A stretch of DNA of 64,000 nt from Rotaria socialis (lineage: Eukaryota > Rotifera > Eurotatoria > Philodinida > Philodinidae): contig CAJNYU010003365.1 of assembly GCA_905331475.1 (NCBI GenBank), forward strand, positions 145,546 through 209,545, in the 5' to 3' direction. The position numbers and the translations under genes are program-made. Positions within the stretch are counted from its first letter, which is position 1. Every line of letters starts with the position of its first letter. This document shows positions 48,480 through 59,380 of this stretch, one piece after another. The notes under the pieces are model-generated. The model was not told where the DNA came from and did no database searches. It saw nothing but the letters and a program-made list of their open reading frames with translations.

Positions 48480-50254
48480 TTAGTTTGCTTCAACGGATCT
48501 GCAATTGAAGAAACCCATGAACATCTGTGACTCGTGTAATTATAGATGTAGAAGGCAACATTGTCTGTAATGATTTGATACATTCGAATTTCTTCATCGA
48601 AGATACATGGTCAGCATAGTTCCATATATCAGATGTACAAGCAGTGTACAATAAACGCATGTTAGTCATCGTGCTCACAAACGCAACGATATCCCTTCAG
48701 ATTCAGTGGCTACTCGAAGTATTTTACGTTGAGTACCTTATAACGAACGACCAAATTCAGCATAGTTTTGTTTCTTGGAAGATGTCTTGAACTTCTTTCT
48801 GTTGATGACGAATTGTTAAATGGCGTAAATCAAGTCGTCAGATCGATTTATTTTGATTATTGATCAAAAGTATTTGAGATTGAGACCATGATTTGATTTC
48901 TAATGAATAGAGATATGTCGCTTGATCAAGCAACCTTTGAAGATACACTCATTGGTACTATCATGAGTCGAACTAACTGATAACGATTTTAATTGATTGA
49001 GATTCTTGAAAACAGTCCAGAACTGTTCATTAAATGGAAGATGAACAGAGAAGTGACGAATGTTAGAAAAATGAATATGAGATCGAGTCATGTCAATACT
49101 AGTCGATGATTCATACATAAAATTTCGAACTTGTTGGCATGACCCAGAGTTATCATTGTAAAGATAAGTGGATTTATAAGAAATATCTATGATATCCATG
49201 TTGAATTCCGGTAATACCTGAGGAAAAGTATAGATAAAAACATTACTATAATTACCCATTAACTGTCGATGACATCGAACAAACTATCTATACTTTTCGA
49301 TCCAAAAATAACTTCTAAACGAATTAAGTAGCCTGCCAATTTTTTGTTCGCTATCCATTCTTTTATAATATTGAATTATCATCTTTAGTCGAAAAACAGT
49401 TAACTTCGGTAAATAGTTGGTAATGATATCTTATCATTGGTGTCTATCCATCTTTATAGAATTTGTCTCAAGTATCAAGTGTTTCAAATTAAGCATATTT
49501 ATTAGAATATTGAATATGGCGTACCGTGATCTTGTATTATAAAACTTCAAAGAAATTAACGACGGAACAGACAGATGATGTAAGACATGAATTATCATTC
49601 AGATCATTTAAGAGTAAAAAAAAGGCTTTGAATACAAGATGATCGTTCAAGAAGTCGGTTCAACTTGTTTAAACAACAATAATATTTCAGCATTGAGAGA
49701 TAATTGAGCAATAGCAAAATGGCTGTTGGACCATGAAAATATTCCTGTATGTATAAACGACAATCTGTAAGTTTAGACAAATTCTAAATACTGTCGAATA
49801 GATGCATACTATTGATCCGTTCAAATATAGAATCGCACTGAACAAGTTTCAGATGAGTGAGACACAATAGATTGCGCCTCTCGATCATTATTCGATTCAT
49901 TGTCTCTACGGAATGTAAATTACATAATGAGAGTGCACGTAAATGAATGAATTCTCGTAGAATGATACTATAAGAAAATAATACATTGATTTGTTGTGGA
50001 TTATCGTCATTATCATCTGATAGACGAAGCGAACTAGCGCGATCAATAATTGCCGGAAGATGTTGGTGGCAGAGAATTTTACAATCATCTCGACATATAG
50101 ATCGAAAATCTAGATGATAAACACTAGCGTGAACAAATAGAAGTTGATTCAAACGAAAATTGAGGCCATTAAAATCACGTAAAAGTTGAATAATAGAAAA
50201 ATATTCGAATAGATCTAGCAAGATTTCATTGGGTAGCGATTCCAGTTCCATCAT
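48480..50254 (-). pseudogene. F-box protein of the large bdelloid F-box family, broken by several frameshifts
   Basis: Met at 50254 opens an F-box (LESLPNEILLDLFEYFSIIQLLRDFNGLNFRLNQLL), followed by family text such as LREFIHLRALSLCNLHSVETM and LCLTHLKLVQC. The collinear continuation shifts frame repeatedly: LTVFRLKMIIQYYKRMD near 49400, QVRNFMYESS and FSNIRHFSVHLPFNEQFWTVF at 49259-48900, and a last piece at 48678-48490. Each piece matches the expected order for long F-box proteins of about 550-600 residues, which would recruit substrates to SCF ubiquitin ligases. At least three frame changes and stops make this a pseudogene, unless the assembly is at fault. Confidence 0.75.
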
Positions 50255-51247
50255 AAATTTGTTTATATAAATACTAATAGAGACTAAAATTTTCTTGAAA
50301 TATAAAGTCTCATAAAATAAAGCAAAATCATCTTTTGTCAGACGTAACCTGTATTGTAGAAAGAAATAAAAATCTCCATAGTGGATTTCTCAAACATTTT
50401 GATGATGACTGACACAAAAACAATCAATTTTTTCCGTGTTTCTGACAAAGGTGACGCACTAGTGGGAAAACCAAGAAATACATTTTTTCATCAAGAAATC
50501 ACATACAGAAAATAAATGATATGAATTTATTCAATCTATATGTGAGTTTTTATACGTAGAATAGCAAATCATTAACTGAGCTATCTACAAAATATTATTG
50601 AGTTAAATTAGTTCTATTGTATTACGAAACAGTTAGTATAAACTCGAAAGAAACATGAAATGTCCAAATTAACATTGTAAAGATTAAAAAAAATACCCGC
50701 ATGATTCGGGTAAGAGAGATAATACTTTGATTCAATTTCAATATGATGTGGGAAGATTTGAAACGTTCAAGAGAGTCTCGAAGATTTCGCAGATCTTTTA
50801 AGAAAGATTTTCTTTTCTTTTTAGCCGTGCATAAATGGCCTTAGGAGAGACAATCGTTTGTAACAGCAAGTAATCTCAGCAGCCATACTTTGCACATGAT
50901 CATATTACGAGGTATATTTTTATCTGAATTCAGACTTGTATATAAACCATCAAGCCTTTGAGTTCATACAATATTAATCATTTAGAATATGCGTTCTTGT
51001 CATCGAAAAAAAAATAACAAGTTGAAAGTATCCAGTGATTAAAAGCACAACCACATGGTTGGTGGACCTTGTTCGTCTTTATCTGAGGTAACAATGTCAA
51101 CAAACTAATTCTTTGGCACATGTACCACGTAAGATGTTATCATACCATACAACGTTCTGTTTCGCTTTTTTTTGTTTCATCAAACATATATAATATTGTG
51201 AGATGTTTTATTTTCACTGTTATATATCTGTATCTTTTTTTTACCAC
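50255..51247. other. Intergenic between the F-box pseudogene and nitrilase
   Basis: No supported feature. The 45 nt immediately before the nitrilase ATG are open in frame but look like 5' UTR. Confidence 0.5.
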
Positions 51248-52168
51248 ATGCCTAAAATTACAGTTGCTGTATGCCAATGTGCATGCCAAGAATTCAATTT
51301 TGACAAAACATTAGCTCATCTGGAAAAGTTCGCTAAAGAAGCTGTTTCAAAAAGCGCCGAACTTGCTCTTTTTCCTGAAGCTTTCATCGGTGGCTATCCA
51401 CGATATTCACATTTTGGCTCTGTAGTTGGCCATCGCACCGATGCAGGTCGTACAGAATTTCTCAATTATTATAAAGCTGCCATATGTCTGAACGATGGAA
51501 ACGATAAGTCTATTGAGATTCAAAGAATTGAAGAAATTGCACGCAATGAAAATATTTTTCTTGTGATTGGCATTATTGAACGAGATGGTGGAACACTTTA
51601 CTGTACGGTTATTTACATTGATCCTCAACAAGGTCTCATTAATTCACGAAGAAAACTAATGCCAACAGGTATCGAGCGACTTGTTTGGGGCTTTGGCGAT
51701 GTCAAAGATGTCAAGCCAGTTTTATTAACAAAAGACATTTCGATGGGAGCGCTTATCTGTTGGGAGAACTATATGCCTCTTCTTAGATATCATCTGTATT
51801 CGCAGAACGTTCAAATATATTTGGCTCCGACTGCTGATGGGCGTGATACATGGAAAGCCAGTATGCAACATATTGCTGTTGAAGGACGAACGTATGTTTT
51901 AAGTGCAAATCAATTTGTCAAAGTAAAGAATATGCCAAAAGAACATTCCTTGCCAGAGGAATTTTCTGATTCCGAAAGTGTGTTGACCAATGGTGGTAGT
52001 TTGATTGTTGATCCTTTTGGAAATATTATTGCTGGTCCTCTGTTTGGTGAAGAAGGTGTTCTTGTAGCTGAAATTGACACAGATCAATGTATCAGAGGCA
52101 AGATGGATCTTGACATTTGTGGACATTATGCTCGTAAGGATGCGTTTCTATTTCAAGTAAAAGAATGA
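51248..52168 (+). CDS. Nitrilase (carbon-nitrogen hydrolase)
   Basis: Starting at MPKITVAVCQ the protein is 306 residues, the usual size for nitrilases. The catalytic triad is visible: Glu44 in FPEAF, Lys136 in RRKLMPT and Cys171 in ALICWENYMPL. Further family blocks are IGGYPR, YLAPTADGRDTW, HIAVEGRTYVL and GGSLIVDPFG. ICWENYMPL and the IGGYPR segment point to true aliphatic or aromatic nitrilases (nitrile to carboxylic acid plus ammonia) rather than animal amidohydrolases such as NIT1/NIT2 or beta-ureidopropionase. The gene has no intron, and a poly(A) signal (AATAAA near 52250) follows. The upstream in-frame Met at 51203 would add a hydrophobic leader lacking in the family, so I prefer 51248. 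Bacterial or fungal ancestry by horizontal transfer is likely by inference. Confidence 0.92.
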   Translation: MPKITVAVCQCACQEFNFDKTLAHLEKFAKEAVSKSAELALFPEAFIGGYPRYSHFGSVVGHRTDAGRTEFLNYYKAAICLNDGNDKSIEIQRIEEIARNENIFLVIGIIERDGGTLYCTVIYIDPQQGLINSRRKLMPTGIERLVWGFGDVKDVKPVLLTKDISMGALICWENYMPLLRYHLYSQNVQIYLAPTADGRDTWKASMQHIAVEGRTYVLSANQFVKVKNMPKEHSLPEEFSDSESVLTNGGSLIVDPFGNIIAGPLFGEEGVLVAEIDTDQCIRGKMDLDICGHYARKDAFLFQVKE

Positions 52169-55049
52169 TCTTTATTGTGTGCATTCTTGCCTTATTTTTA
52201 ATTTCTAAATCGAATTCATATTGATATTTCATAATATGAAAGTGATCGAATAAATATTTTTCCATCAATAAAACTACATAATAGATTAGTTATGATTCAC
52301 TGTATATTTTTAGGCTGTACTAAATTTTTCAAACATAGCTATTAATAATGTGAAGATATTCCACGATGATTGATTTACATAGATATTGATAGGATCTGAT
52401 TTCTATTATATCAATTTGTAGGCCTCAATGAATGAATGAATGGAGACATATTATTTAACGACATGCATCAGTAAGAGTGTTATGTTCAAAAACCGAAAAA
52501 AGTCAATTTAGATTGTTTTGAGTTTTATATATCATTGTTTCGTAAAATTCGATCATAGATGTCTATCTTTGTTAATATCAGAAGAGATTCATTGGTATCA
52601 ATGACTCTTTCTATCGAAAGATATGAATAAATAGATTTTTTATGGGCTAGTCTTCATTACAATGCACTAAATCTATATTATTGAGCCATTTGAATATCAA
52701 TTCATATTTATGAAATTAAAATGAAATCACGGTTCATCATAATTAGTTATTACCGAATTGTTTACTGTTATTCATACATTATATTTCACAGATACAAAGT
52801 AAAATAGCAAAGTAAATCTATTGCAAGATGTAGAGTGCATATGCAATCGATACGGAATATGAATGCCTACTGAAAGTATCATAGGGACCAGTTAGCAGTA
52901 AAAATACCTCTGAAACTAAAATATAGAATATAGTCAAATTGCTCTAACGATTTTTGCGGAAACCCAAGAATAAAAAAATGAAACATCCATACTTCATCTG
53001 TACTTCAGCATATTTCAAGAATATCTCGAAGCTATCCTAAGATATCTTTATACTATTTCAATTCGACGTTGAACATGCTTTGTGTACATACTACTCTTGT
53101 TTGACTTTATGTTATACAGGAATGTTTAATTCAGCATTTTCGTATCAGTGAATGCAATGAAATGAAGTATCCGTGCTCTATTAACTCATATATTTACATA
53201 CAATGATTTCAAACTAATATGTTACTGATACATAATAATACGTAAGTCTACAAATCTAAGGTAGTTTATTAACCAAACAGTAGACTTGTGTATTTTTGTT
53301 TTATGATTGAGCACAGGCCGATATAACTGTTAAGAGTTAAATACTGTGCTTTTAACCATGATTTTATTACCCATATCTATATCTCATTGTATGACTACAT
53401 TAATCGATTTTAATCGAACATGGTGACATACAAGCTTTCATCAATCTTTCCATTGCCTTTCAATAATCATAATTAATACGAAAAATTGAGTGGCAAAATA
53501 TTTTCATTTTCTTTAACCATTTTAACAACAATCGATAGTGATTTAATTCAATATTTGTAATAATCAAACAATTCTTTCCTAGAATATTTCAATGTCAATG
53601 AGCATACTATGCTAGATCAAATTGAATAGTAGGTGTCTAGAGTCATATTCAATTACACCGAATGGCGTGGTTAATATTGTAGTTCTTGTCGCTATATTTA
53701 ATACAAATATAATTTTCATTAATTAATTAGTATACATATTCGACATTAACAATAGTGTTAGTACGGCAGATTCTTTCAAAATGCTTTGCTTCGCGATCCT
53801 TGTTAGAATTTTATCGATCGACTGGTGTGTTACTTCATTTCATCAAATAGATAAACAGTGGCACCCGTAACAATCATTGTGACGAACAACTTTCATAAGT
53901 ATCCTAGACTACTCCTCCAAGTAGACTTCTAAGAAAAAATTCTATCTCACATCAGTTGATGATTTTTTTGCGTTGTATGTTTTTTCTATTCATAACGGCA
54001 ACTCAAACAAGGGAGAGATGCCAAGGCTGAAGAAAGTAAATGAAGTTAAACACATACGCAACTCCTTTAAGTGTTGACAATAAAGTCGCATGGAGAAAAA
54101 GAGCAACGATAATTTACATTTATTAGTCTTCTAGTTTGAATTTTCAAACGAAGCGGGTGGTCAATTTTAATCACAGTTCACTATTTATCATAGTATCATT
54201 CTCTTTATAGTTCTGTTTATTAAATCGAGCAAACTTCATACACTGAACCTCGTTTAAAAGTGACTAGAGTGAAAGTGACATCTCCAGAATATACGATTAG
54301 TAGGTTTATCGATGTAAACTGATGTGAAAGTATAAGACTGTGAGATGCATGAAATTGAAGTTGTTCTAGAGTTCAGATTTTAATTGAACGTATAAATCTT
54401 ATGTTCGTTACTTGTTTATTTCTTTGAATCCAGTAGTTTTCTGTAGTTGTTTTTTAAATTTGCTCTCTACTTTTTATGTTAGCACGTGTGATAGATTCAG
54501 AGTGGAGTAGTGAAGCCAGTGTTTACTAGTCTAAAGAAAACATTTTCCATGTTAGTAGCACGAAAAGGTCAAACATAATCCTTTAGCATCTTCAATGATT
54601 TACAAAAAATGTTTTATGGTTATGATCACCTCTAATATTTGCTGCATTGTCCTACATGATAAAAGAAACTAATAGATTTGCCAGTGCTTTATAGAATTAT
54701 TGAATAAATAGCATTTTTCAATTTTCAAAACATTTGAATAGCTTTCAACGAAGCGATTAAGTAAGCCAGCTCCTCATTTTTCTAGTCTTTTATATAGAGA
54801 CATCAATTTTAATATGAATCACTTTCATGCAATCAATAGCTGAGAAATGTATGCCTACCTTAACAGATAGATTTTATCTTTAAAAGATATTCTCTTGTTT
54901 TTTTCCCGTTGACTCCTCACTGACACGCATACCGCTTCACTACCGTTTGTCATTTATATGAAATTAAAATACCTTTTTGTAGAATCAACCAACATCATTA
55001 TCTTTAAGTTCACAATAATCTTGTAATTTTATGATTTCAGATAAAAATA
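52169..55049. other. Long intergenic region
   Basis: About 2.9 kb of AT-rich DNA without frames of note, RNA genes or recognisable repeats. Confidence 0.5.
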
Positions 55050-56953
55050 ATGTTCGATGCAAGACGCGCACAGTGGATTTATGAGCCAGGTGAGTTTTTC
55101 CTTATTATCTATTTGAAATCAAAACTCAGCAATTCATAAACAAATTAGTAAAATATTCGATGCGTCACTATTGACACATATCAAAAGTACTATTGATTCT
55201 CTTTTAATTTATTATGTATTTTTAAATCCTTTGGCTACAAGATATTGATGTATTGTTTATTTGTCGACAAACCTTGGCTTAAATATCAATTTACTGATGT
55301 TCACAGAAAATTGATAAAAAAGCCTGACGAACTCGAATGTGAAATGAAAGATCCAACAGCAAACATAGATAAAATTGTTTTGGATAAAACCTTAGGCTCT
55401 CTGATGGGATTGGCATTGGGTGATGCACTTCGTGCTCACGTTGAATTTAGATCTCATGAATACTTACAGGCAAATCTAGTTAAAAAATCTTAAAGGTGGT
55501 GGAACGTGGGGTCTCGACAATGGACAGGTAAGATCAATTTTTAGAAACCGCAGTAGTAAAGATAATATGTAAGCAAATCTCATCGATCGGCATTTTGTCT
55601 TAGATGTAGTTTATAAAACAGTGTTGGAATGTGTAAATTTTCGAAACATAGAAAACTCTTCATAATACGTTTGATTGTGTAGCCATACAGATCACTTGAA
55701 TGAAACATTACTTAATTTGAAATCAGTATTTTATTTTAGTTTACAGACGATACTTCAATGGCTCTATGCTTAGCAACATCGTTAATTGCTCGACGAGATT
55801 TTGTTGCATACGATCAATTGGTACGTTACAAATGGTGGTATCAATATGGTTACATGTCATCAACAGGACAGCGCTTTGATATTGACTCAGCGACTAAGCA
55901 ATCACTTGTTCGGTTTGCAAAGAATCAAAAAGATTTTGCTAACAAAAATAATATTCCTATTCAATATATGGATTTCTTATCAAATCGTGATTGTTTGAGA
56001 AAATTTAGTGTGTACTGTAGCGAAGTTGGTGCTGCTGGAAATGAAGCATTGATGCGTCTCGCACCTGTTCCACTTTTCTTCTATAGAAATCCTGAAAATC
56101 TGTTGAATACGCAGGCATCAGTGGTCAAATTACTCATGGTAATGCCAAAGCCTATGATGCGTGCAGATTTTATGCAACCCTCATCGTAGGCATCCTTCAG
56201 CACAAATCTAAGGAAAAATTACTTGAAAAAACATTCTACGATGATCATAGATCGTGGTTCGGGGACAAGGATCTGCATCCAGATATTCAGAAGATAGCAG
56301 AAGGATCATACAAAAAACGAGGAGGATACCAAGATGGAATTCGTGGTGAAGGTTACATTGCTAATGCTCTAGAAGCTGCTTTATGGGCATTTTGGAGCGA
56401 TGAGAACTCATTTGAGATAGGTGCACTGAAAGCTGTTAATCTTGGTGATGACACAGGCACAACTGCAGCAATCTACGGACAGCTAGCAGGTGCATACTAT
56501 GGTTTCAAGGAATTGCCTAGAAAATGGATCGAGCATGTATATGCAAAAAGATTTATCGAATGTTTAAGCAAATGGGTCGTGTACGAAGAAGAAAATTGGC
56601 CACATAACCAAATAGGCAATGATAACGATGATGATGATGATCAAATTGAAGATATGAATTCGGTAGGACAAACTTCTGAAAACTTACGTCCAAGACGTGA
56701 TACAGTAGCAACATGTGCGTACCACATTGAAGCTGCAAATCGTATTAATTATGATGATGCAGTTGGCTGCAACCTAAAAATGCCGCAAAGTTCTCGTAGA
56801 GCATCAACAGACATCAGTAATAATAACAATGAAGTATGTGTGACTTCAACACTAGTACATGCAAGTCATTCACCTCCTGGTAAAAGTGTTCGCCGAGCCA
56901 GTCATCGTCACATTTTTGATGCATCGTCATTGAAATCAACAGAACATGCATAA
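55050..56953 (+). pseudogene. ADP-ribosylglycohydrolase (DraG/ARH type), frameshifted
   Basis: Exons: 55050-55089 (MFDARRAQWIYEP), 55242-55527 and 55740-56953. The enzyme core is clear: LGSLMGLALGDALRAHVEF, GGGTWGLDNGQ, FTDDTSMALCLA (metal-binding Asp pair), SCG-type middle replaced by VGAAGNEALMRLAPV, ITHG-like block, DGIRGEGYIANALEAALWAFW and NLGDDTGTTAAIYGQLAGAYYG (second metal site). Such enzymes remove ADP-ribose from proteins or other acceptors. The frame breaks in an A6 run at 55482-55487, again near 56098-56104, and the phase also disagrees at the start of exon 2. All metal-site residues persist, so decay is recent or the sequence has errors. The C-terminal 130 residues, Ser- and Asp-rich, lie outside the family domain. 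Confidence 0.82.
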
Positions 56954-57189
56954 GTTTTTTTATTTAAAATTTTATCCTACCATTTCTTGTCACATGCTCA
57001 GTCTTATTATTGTTTTTTTTGAGCTTTCGAAATAATGCATTCTAGCTTAATCATGGTTTTCAACGTTTAACTCGCATGAAAAATGAATCATTTTTCATCT
57101 GCTATGATTATTGAGCTATTTAGCTTGAATAAATTAGAATTTAAGCTATTTTTATTATGATTTCGTGCTAAAACATCGAATTAAAACAG

Positions 57190-58280
57190 TTGGCCTTATG
57201 CAACTTGCAGATGATTTGTTACTTTTCAGTCATAGCACTGGTGTGAGTAATTCTGTACTACCAAAATCAGTATCCATCGTCTTGATCAGTGCTTCGGCTT
57301 GACACATATTTATCTAGTTATACTCTCATGCCATTTGATCACTAAAAAGTAGCGAGAAATCATATCCAAAACGATATTTAACAGGGAGACTCTTGAGAAA
57401 TAACAGTATTGTTGTGCGTTTTAGTTAAGTCTTGTCATTATCCTTCCATTGAACCACTGCAACCAGCTACGAAAAATAAAAATTCGTTCGTTCGATCATA
57501 ATCTGAGTCTAATCAACAATCCTATTCACTTGGTATAAGTGAGATCATAACAGCAACGTTATCAATTGCTGCAATTGTATTTCTTCGTACAGCAGACAAT
57601 TCAATATCAACAATAATATCTTAACTGCAAAAGACAAGTAAACATTAATCTTTCAGTGAAAGTTAGGATATCAAGAATTTACTTGAATTTAATTCTCTGT
57701 TGAGTTATTGTGAAAAGAAACATTTTTTCATTGCTACAAACAATCGTTATTGGATGCGAAGGAGATGAAATACAGACAACACGTCGATAGATTTTTTCCC
57801 ATTGACATATGAACTCAATGATATAACGAACTAATTCAACATAGTCTACTTGAGTTTCTCCTGTTGATATAATATTTTTGTGTGAAGGCAAGTAATGAAA
57901 TGGATTGTCGGCGTTTTACTAGAATGCGATAAATTAAATTCACTGGCATAGCTTATCGTACTCTGGTATTGTTGGCTACCACGATTTAATCTAGCATAAA
58001 AATTGAATGCATCGAATAAATTAGATATTCAACAAAAAGACAACTACTACATTCCTCCTTACACTAGTAATGAGAATATCACGTGAATCTTCTTTTTGCT
58101 TCAATAAATAAGCACCATGATATTGAGCAAGAGCTGGTGTATATACTTTTGTTGTGCTAACTTGTACTTTTTGATTTCCGCAATAATTTCATGCTCACCA
58201 TCTCTATGCAAACTATGAATCCAAAAATAGCTGCATTCTTTACGACAGAAGAACTAAAATAATCGTATGAATTACGAGAG
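57190..58280 (-). pseudogene. VIT/VWA-domain protein (VWA5-like) remnant
   Basis: Read on the minus strand, fragments appear in the order of VIT-VWA proteins: EHEIIAEIKK and STTKVYTPALAQYHGAYLLK QKEDSRDI (VIT-domain end, about 58240-58070), then NEFLFFVAGCSGSMEG (about 57500-57440, the MIDAS strand of a VWA domain), then AEALIKTMDTDFGSTELLTP (about 57310-57240). Stops and frame changes separate them. In the MIDAS motif the first aspartate of D-x-S-x-S is replaced (AGCSGS), which would abolish metal binding. The gene is therefore decayed. Intact relatives are cytosolic or secreted adhesion-type proteins. Confidence 0.6.
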
Positions 58281-59380
58281 AAATAACTAATATAGTATTA
58301 TTCTCGGTAATAAACGACCTCAACTAGCATAGATTCATCATTTTAAAATATCTGTATAAGTTATACATTAGCGCAGCAAACAAACGATGTTTTGCATCAA
58401 CATGCAATTGTTTCAGAGTTACTATTATAGTTCAGATGAAGTGTGTAAGTAAACACCAAAAAATATCAATTGGACAAATCTAATCAATATATTTTGAAGT
58501 CAATGACTCATTTGAATTATCTCCAATATCTTGTAAATCTTCATTGAAACTGATTGTACAAGCTAAAAGAATCAATTTAAATGAGATTCATTCATATCTT
58601 GTTACAATCATCTTCTTTATTTCGCCTTCTTCTTATTATTATATTTTCACCAGTAATAATTCCCCGTCTTTAAACATTAGCACTCACTTAAATAGAATAG
58701 ATACGAGAAAAAGAATGGAATGATTGTAAACGTGATAGAATGAAACCGAGAGAAGCAGAGAGAACATACTTATGACAGGACAGATATCTCCTGACATAAC
58801 AAATCTAAATCAATAATTGAGTAGGCGGCATTAATTCACTACAATAGAAAGAAATGACAAAAAAAATATTATCTTGCTTATAATCTGTTTGATGACTAAA
58901 ATCTATCGATACTTTAATATTAGTTGCGATTTAAGTTGAGTGTACGATAGCACGTTGTCCTTTGAATAGGATTTGTATTTAATACGTGTTTTCACTTGTC
59001 GTTGCTTAATGCATTGGACGATCTGATATATCTTTCTAATTCCAAAAACTACTTTCATTTCTTTAGTTAATATATGCATGTGATTCAAAGTATCGACAAT
59101 TAGATGCATGCTTTTTTTTATTGTGCTTGAAAAAACATGTTTTATTAGGCCTATTTTTGTTTTGTCTGCTGATCTTGAGAAATCATGCACACATGACATA
59201 TTCAAATTTTAACGATTTGAATATCAAATGAGTATCTCATTGAATATAAAATAGTAGTAGTAGTAGTAGTAGTAGATGTAGGTTGTGAACTTTGTTTATG
59301 TCATACATGCGTTGTATATAAACAGATATAACTCGAGTGAGCTCATATCAGAATAAACAAAATAGAGTGACCATTAAGAA
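58281..59380. other. Upstream region of the tail-collar gene
   Basis: AT-rich, with a (TAG)n microsatellite at about 59252-59275 roughly 105 bp before the ATG. A TATA-like GTATATAAA at about 59314 and a purine-rich leader precede the start codon. Confidence 0.5.
59252..59275 (+). repeat. (TAG)n microsatellite
   Basis: Eight tandem TAG units in the promoter-proximal region of the next gene. Confidence 0.85.

Noticed and set aside
51203-51247. Upstream nitrilase start giving a signal-like leader
   Set aside because: The added FYFHCYISVSFFYH text is outside the family alignment; MPKITVAVCQ fits the conserved N-terminus.
52169-55049. CRISPR-like or tandem array in the long intergenic stretch
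   Set aside because: No regularly spaced repeats are visible, and a eukaryotic genome is not expected to have them.
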